NCBI RefSeq assembly: GCF_019455445.1
Contig: NZ_JAHWUS010000001.1
Span: 248,001 to 312,000 of the forward strand
Length of the DNA: 64,000 nt
Source of the DNA: Pseudaquidulcibacter saccharophilus
GTDB taxonomy: Bacteria; Pseudomonadota; Alphaproteobacteria; Caulobacterales; Aquidulcibacteraceae
Direction: 5' to 3'
A program made the position numbers and the translations under genes. Positions within the stretch are counted from its first letter, which is position 1; each line of letters opens with the position of its first letter. Below are positions 60,867-64,000 of this stretch, one piece after another. Under the pieces are notes generated by a model, which saw only the letters and a program-made list of their open reading frames with translations, was not told the DNA's origin and ran no database searches.

Positions 60867-62405
60867 TTAGTTTCTAATCAAATAATCAAATGCACCGAGT
60901 GATGCGGTTGCACCGGATCCCATTGCAATGATGATTTGTTTATAGGCTGAATTGGTGCAATCGCCGGCGGCAAAAATACCCGCGACATTGGTTGCGCCAT
61001 GTCTATCAACCACAATTTCACCGAATTTGGTTTTTTCGACCAAATCGCCAAGGAATTCAGTATTTGGTACAAGCCCGATTTGTACGAAAACACCTTGTAA
61101 TTCTATATGTTGCTCAGTGTTGGTGTCGCGCTCAATATAGGTCAAACCATTTACAACATCCGTGCCATGAATTTCTTTGGTGGCAACATTTTTAAGAACG
61201 GTAACATTTTTCAATGAATATAAACGTTCTTGCAAAACTGCATCCGCCTTTAATTCCGGCAAAAATTCAAGCACGGTTACATGACCAACAATTCCTGCAA
61301 GATCAATCGCCGCCTCAATACCGGAATTACCGCCACCAATAACCGCAACATGTTTCCCTTTGAAAAGTGGGCCATCACAATGCGGGCAATATGCAACACC
61401 CTTATTTTTGAATTCTTTTTCACCAGGGACGTTGATATTGCGCCAGCGCGCACCGGTTGAAACAATCAGGGTTTTTGATTTTAATTTTGCGCCATTTTCT
61501 AATTCGACTTCGATTAAATCACCCTTGGTAACACTTACCGCTTTTTGAAGGTTCATAACATCGACATCATAATCTTTGACGTGTTCTTCAAGACCCGCCA
61601 CAAGTTTTGGACCTTCGGTCTTTTTAACCGAAATGAAGTTTTCAATTCCCAAAGTATCCATCACCTGCCCGCCAAAGCGTTCGGCAACCAAACCAGTTCT
61701 AATACCTTTGCGTGCCGCATAAATTGCCGCCGCAGAGCCAGCAGGACCACCACCTAAAACCAATACATCAAACGCATCTTTGGCGTTTAAATGTGCTGCT
61801 TCACGTGTGGCCGCACCGGTATCGATCTTGGAAATGATTTCTTCAATTGTCATGCGTCCTGCGCCAAATTCCTTACCATTAAGGAAAATGGTTGGAACCG
61901 CCATAATCTGTTTGGCATCAATTTCGGATTTAAATGCGCCACCTTCAATCATAACATGGCTGATACGTGGGTTTAAAACCGACATTGTATTTAACGCCTG
62001 CACCACGTCTGGACAATTGTGGCAGGTTAATGAGACATAGGTTTCAAAATGAAAATCACCTTGGATATTACGAATATTTTCAATTGCTTCGGCGCTTATT
62101 TTTGGCGCTCTCCCTGATACTTGCAATAATGCCAATACTAATGAGGTGAATTCATGCCCAAGTGGTACGCCCGCAAAAGTAACGCGCGGCGCTTCGCCTT
62201 TTTTGGCGATGGTAAAGCTTGGGGTGCGTTCCAATGTTTTGTGTTCAATCGCAACTTTGGACGAAATTTGTGCAAGCTCTTGAACCAATTCCACCATTTG
62301 TTTGGAGGTTTCATCATCACCAGCGCTTAGGCTAATGACGATGTCGTTTTCCATAAGGGTCATATATTGGCTTAATTGTGCGCGTGTGTCTGCGTCTAAT
62401 GCCAT
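60867..62405 (-). CDS. ahpF: Alkyl hydroperoxide reductase subunit F
   Basis: NADH-dependent flavoprotein that recharges AhpC. The 512-residue protein has an N-terminal tandem thioredoxin fold with Cys128/Cys131 (SLTCHNCPDVV), then a thioredoxin-reductase-like domain with FAD loop VLGGGPAGSAAAIYAARKG and the active CxxC in AYCPHCDGPLF. GGAGG precedes the ATG at 62405. It lies downstream of ahpC beyond a terminator-like hairpin, so read-through or its own promoter sets its level. Confidence 0.96.
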   Translation of the reverse strand: MALDADTRAQLSQYMTLMENDIVISLSAGDDETSKQMVELVQELAQISSKVAIEHKTLERTPSFTIAKKGEAPRVTFAGVPLGHEFTSLVLALLQVSGRAPKISAEAIENIRNIQGDFHFETYVSLTCHNCPDVVQALNTMSVLNPRISHVMIEGGAFKSEIDAKQIMAVPTIFLNGKEFGAGRMTIEEIISKIDTGAATREAAHLNAKDAFDVLVLGGGPAGSAAAIYAARKGIRTGLVAERFGGQVMDTLGIENFISVKKTEGPKLVAGLEEHVKDYDVDVMNLQKAVSVTKGDLIEVELENGAKLKSKTLIVSTGARWRNINVPGEKEFKNKGVAYCPHCDGPLFKGKHVAVIGGGNSGIEAAIDLAGIVGHVTVLEFLPELKADAVLQERLYSLKNVTVLKNVATKEIHGTDVVNGLTYIERDTNTEQHIELQGVFVQIGLVPNTEFLGDLVEKTKFGEIVVDRHGATNVAGIFAAGDCTNSAYKQIIIAMGSGATASLGAFDYLIRN

Positions 62406-62499
62406 GGTAATTCCTCCGATAAAGGTAATAAAAATCCTAAAGCGCATAGCAACCTTTGCACCTTGGGGTATTTATTATGTTGTACGGTGATTCTTGGGT

Positions 62500-62560
62500 G
62501 AAAAAGATGTGACGAAGTGGCGGGTGTTATTGGGGGGCAGGTGCCCACCACTTCGTCATC
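62500..62560 (-). terminator. Terminator-like hairpin between ahpC and ahpF
   Basis: GATGACGAAGTGG (62560-62548) pairs with CCACTTCGTC (62520-62511) across a loop that holds its own GGGC-AGGT-GCCC stem. On the minus strand ATCTTTTTC follows. It probably attenuates ahpC transcripts before ahpF. Confidence 0.75.
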
Positions 62561-62599
62561 AAGTGTCATCCACTAAACGTGGATGTTCTTTTGGAAAGA

Positions 62600-63205
62600 T
62601 TAGATTTTGCCAACCAAATCAAGGCTTGGTTTAAGGGTTTCTGAACCTTCTTGCCATTTTGCAGGGCAAACTTCACCAGGGTGAGAAGCAACATATTGTG
62701 CCGCTTTTACTTTGCGAAGAAGTTCTTTTGCATCGCGGCCAATACCACCAGCGTTGATTTCGATGATTTGGATTTTGCCATCTGGATCGATTACAAATGT
62801 ACCACGTTCTGCAAGACCTGCTTCTTCAATCATAACGCCAAAGTTACGAGTGATTGTGCCGGTTGGGTCGCCAATCATTGGATATTTGATTTTACCAATA
62901 GCCGCAGAAGTATCAGCCCATGCTTTGTGGGTGAAATGAGTGTCAGTAGAAACAGAATAAATTTCTACGCCCAATTTTTGGAATTCAGCATATTCATCAG
63001 CCAAATCTTCAAGTTCGGTTGGGCAAACAAATGTGAAGTCAGCAGGGTAAAAGAATACAACAGACCATTTGCCTTTAAGGTCGGCATCGGTAACTTCAAA
63101 GAAGTCTTTACCAGCTTGGAAAGCGGTTGCTTTGAAAGGTTCAACTTCTGAACCGATAAGTGACATTGGTGTATAAACTACATCGCCAAAATTATTGAAT
63201 GACAT
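62600..63205 (-). CDS. ahpC: Peroxiredoxin AhpC
   Basis: Typical 2-Cys peroxiredoxin that reduces hydrogen and alkyl peroxides. Peroxidatic Cys is in [16 protein letters not shown] and resolving Cys in [10 protein letters not shown]; the end [10 protein letters not shown]-type tail (PSLDLVGKI) is close to E. coli AhpC. The start at 63205 has AAGGA upstream and adds 13 residues before the MSLIG start used in E. coli; the internal ATG at 63166 lacks a ribosome site. Confidence 0.96.
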   Translation of the reverse strand: MSFNNFGDVVYTPMSLIGSEVEPFKATAFQAGKDFFEVTDADLKGKWSVVFFYPADFTFVCPTELEDLADEYAEFQKLGVEIYSVSTDTHFTHKAWADTSAAIGKIKYPMIGDPTGTITRNFGVMIEEAGLAERGTFVIDPDGKIQIIEINAGGIGRDAKELLRKVKAAQYVASHPGEVCPAKWQEGSETLKPSLDLVGKI

Positions 63206-63330
63206 CTTGTTTCCTTTTCTGTGTTAAAAACATTCTCATCGACTTATGCCATTAGCCCGTGTCAGGGTTGTGACTGCAACGACAAAAAACCTTCTAAAGA
63301 TTAAATGTATAAATGTCTAATCAATTGTTT

Positions 63331-63359
63331 TTGACTTTTGTATAGATTTTATCTATAAT
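63331..63359 (+). promoter_or_regulatory. oxyR promoter with overlapping OxyR-type site
   Basis: TTGACT (63331-63336), 17 bases and TATAAT (63354-63359) make a near-perfect housekeeping promoter for oxyR, 22 bases from its ATG. ATAG-N7-CTAT at 63342-63356, matching the OxyR half-site consensus, overlaps spacer and -10, so bound OxyR would be expected to repress its own gene. No equally clear promoter for ahpC was found in the 175-base gap. Confidence 0.8.
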
Positions 63360-63380
63360 AGCGACATTAAAGAGGTTTTC

Positions 63381-64000
63381 ATGCAATTACCATCAATGCG
63401 CCAATTACAATTTCTTGTTGCTCTTGCAGATAAAGGCAGTTTTGTTGCCGCCGCCGATTCGGTTTTTGTTACCCAACCATCATTATCGGCTGGTTTAAAA
63501 GAGCTTGAATATATTCTTGGCACGCAATTAGTGGAACGTGGACGCAAAGGCGGCGAATTTACACCGGCTGGCAAAGAGGCTGTGGCGCGCGCGCGGGTTA
63601 TTCTATCCGAAGCGATAAATTTAAAAGAACAGGTTCGCGCCGCTTCAGAACCATTAACTGGCTCATTCCGTCTTGGCATAATTCCAACCATTGCGCCGTT
63701 TTTGCCGCCCGAAGCTGTGCCTATGGTTAAAAAGAAATACCCAAGCCTAAAACTTTATTTGCGCGAAGAACAAACCGCGAGGGTTATCGAGGGCATTAAA
63801 AACCATGAATTAGATGCGGGGCTTATCGCACTTCCCTATGAGGCATCTGGTATTGAATCCGAAGTTCTATTTGATGACGAATTCCTATTTATTTGTCCAA
63901 AGGGGCATGAATTATCTTATAAGAGAAATCTTACCCCCGCCGATATTGATTTGAATGAACTATTATTGCTCGAAGATGGTCATTGTTTACGCGATCACGC
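63381..64000 (+). CDS. oxyR: Hydrogen peroxide-inducible activator OxyR (3' end cut off)
   Basis: LysR-type redox sensor. The frame runs from ATG at 63381 to the window edge (about 206 residues): helix-turn-helix MRQLQFLVALADKGSFVAAA with VTQPSLSAGLKELE, then the effector domain. The sensing Cys is visible in LLLLEDGHCLRDHA, matching Cys199 of E. coli OxyR; the second Cys lies beyond the edge. It is divergent from ahpC, its expected target. Confidence 0.93.
   Translation, partial: MQLPSMRQLQFLVALADKGSFVAAADSVFVTQPSLSAGLKELEYILGTQLVERGRKGGEFTPAGKEAVARARVILSEAINLKEQVRAASEPLTGSFRLGIIPTIAPFLPPEAVPMVKKKYPSLKLYLREEQTARVIEGIKNHELDAGLIALPYEASGIESEVLFDDEFLFICPKGHELSYKRNLTPADIDLNELLLLEDGHCLRDH

Noticed and set aside
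62508-62560. The long inverted repeat between ahpC and ahpF as an insertion-sequence end
   Set aside because: A T-run follows on the ahpC strand and no transposase or target duplication is present, so a terminator or attenuator is simpler.

Overview
This 64 kb window is chromosomal DNA of an AT-rich alphaproteobacterium. I infer the class from gene order and from alphaproteobacterial families (HemJ, an NtrZ-like protein, DUF6489, DUF3576, an LptE/HolA pair after leuS). The left half looks like the replication-origin region of a CtrA-type alphaproteobacterium. A 350-base gap between the pyruvate dikinase regulator (RP001-like) gene and hemE holds several DnaA boxes and four exact TTAA-N7-TTAA motifs. 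It is the same locus as the Caulobacter origin. Three parS sites lie 10-14 kb to its left around parAB. Genes left of this gap mostly run leftward, and most of those immediately right run rightward, as expected around a bidirectional origin. I cannot name genus or order.

Layout. 1-16.5 kb: dnaX (3' end cut by the window edge, with an A-run that could make the short gamma form), 4.5S RNA, a glutamine-amidotransferase-like peptidase, parB-parA-rsmG-mnmG, mnmE, DUF6489, a lipoprotein, rho, thpR, a Tat-exported oligopeptidase B, lysC, ubiG and the dikinase regulator. 16.5-20.7 kb: oriC, the haem operon hemE-hemH-hemJ, and a soluble globin-coupled chemoreceptor. 20.8-28.8 kb: purQ, mutS, DUF1905, a LysR regulator, an extradiol dioxygenase, yggS, a ThiE-like protein, NtrZ-like, and a DUF3576 lipoprotein. 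29-35.3 kb: leuS-lptE-holA, dapF, a non-coding stretch with two terminators, nudC.

35.3-50.3 kb is more accessory: a hybrid histidine kinase, a group III truncated haemoglobin, two paralogous single-pass microproteins preceded by the same 33-base element, a response regulator with a degenerate receiver, an L,D-transpeptidase-fold protein, a CitE-like lyase and mdh, an AT-rich DUF2971 gene, a b-type cytochrome with a long charged tail beside a membrane-anchored LuxR-type regulator, acetoacetyl-CoA reductase, a serine hydrolase, and a Crp/Fnr regulator with a DUF2892 protein.

50.3-64 kb: a DUF1737 protein, ymdB, 5-formyl-THF cyclo-ligase, then a divergent sulfide and efflux block. Leftward it has rhodanese, a membrane-fusion lipoprotein and an RND pump; rightward it has DUF2892, a TolC-like channel and sulfide:quinone oxidoreductase, around a palindromic operator. 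Then come DUF465, ubiX, and the peroxide-defence set ahpF, ahpC and divergent oxyR (cut by the right edge), with a consensus promoter overlapping an OxyR-type site. No tRNA, rRNA, CRISPR array, transposase or prophage was seen.
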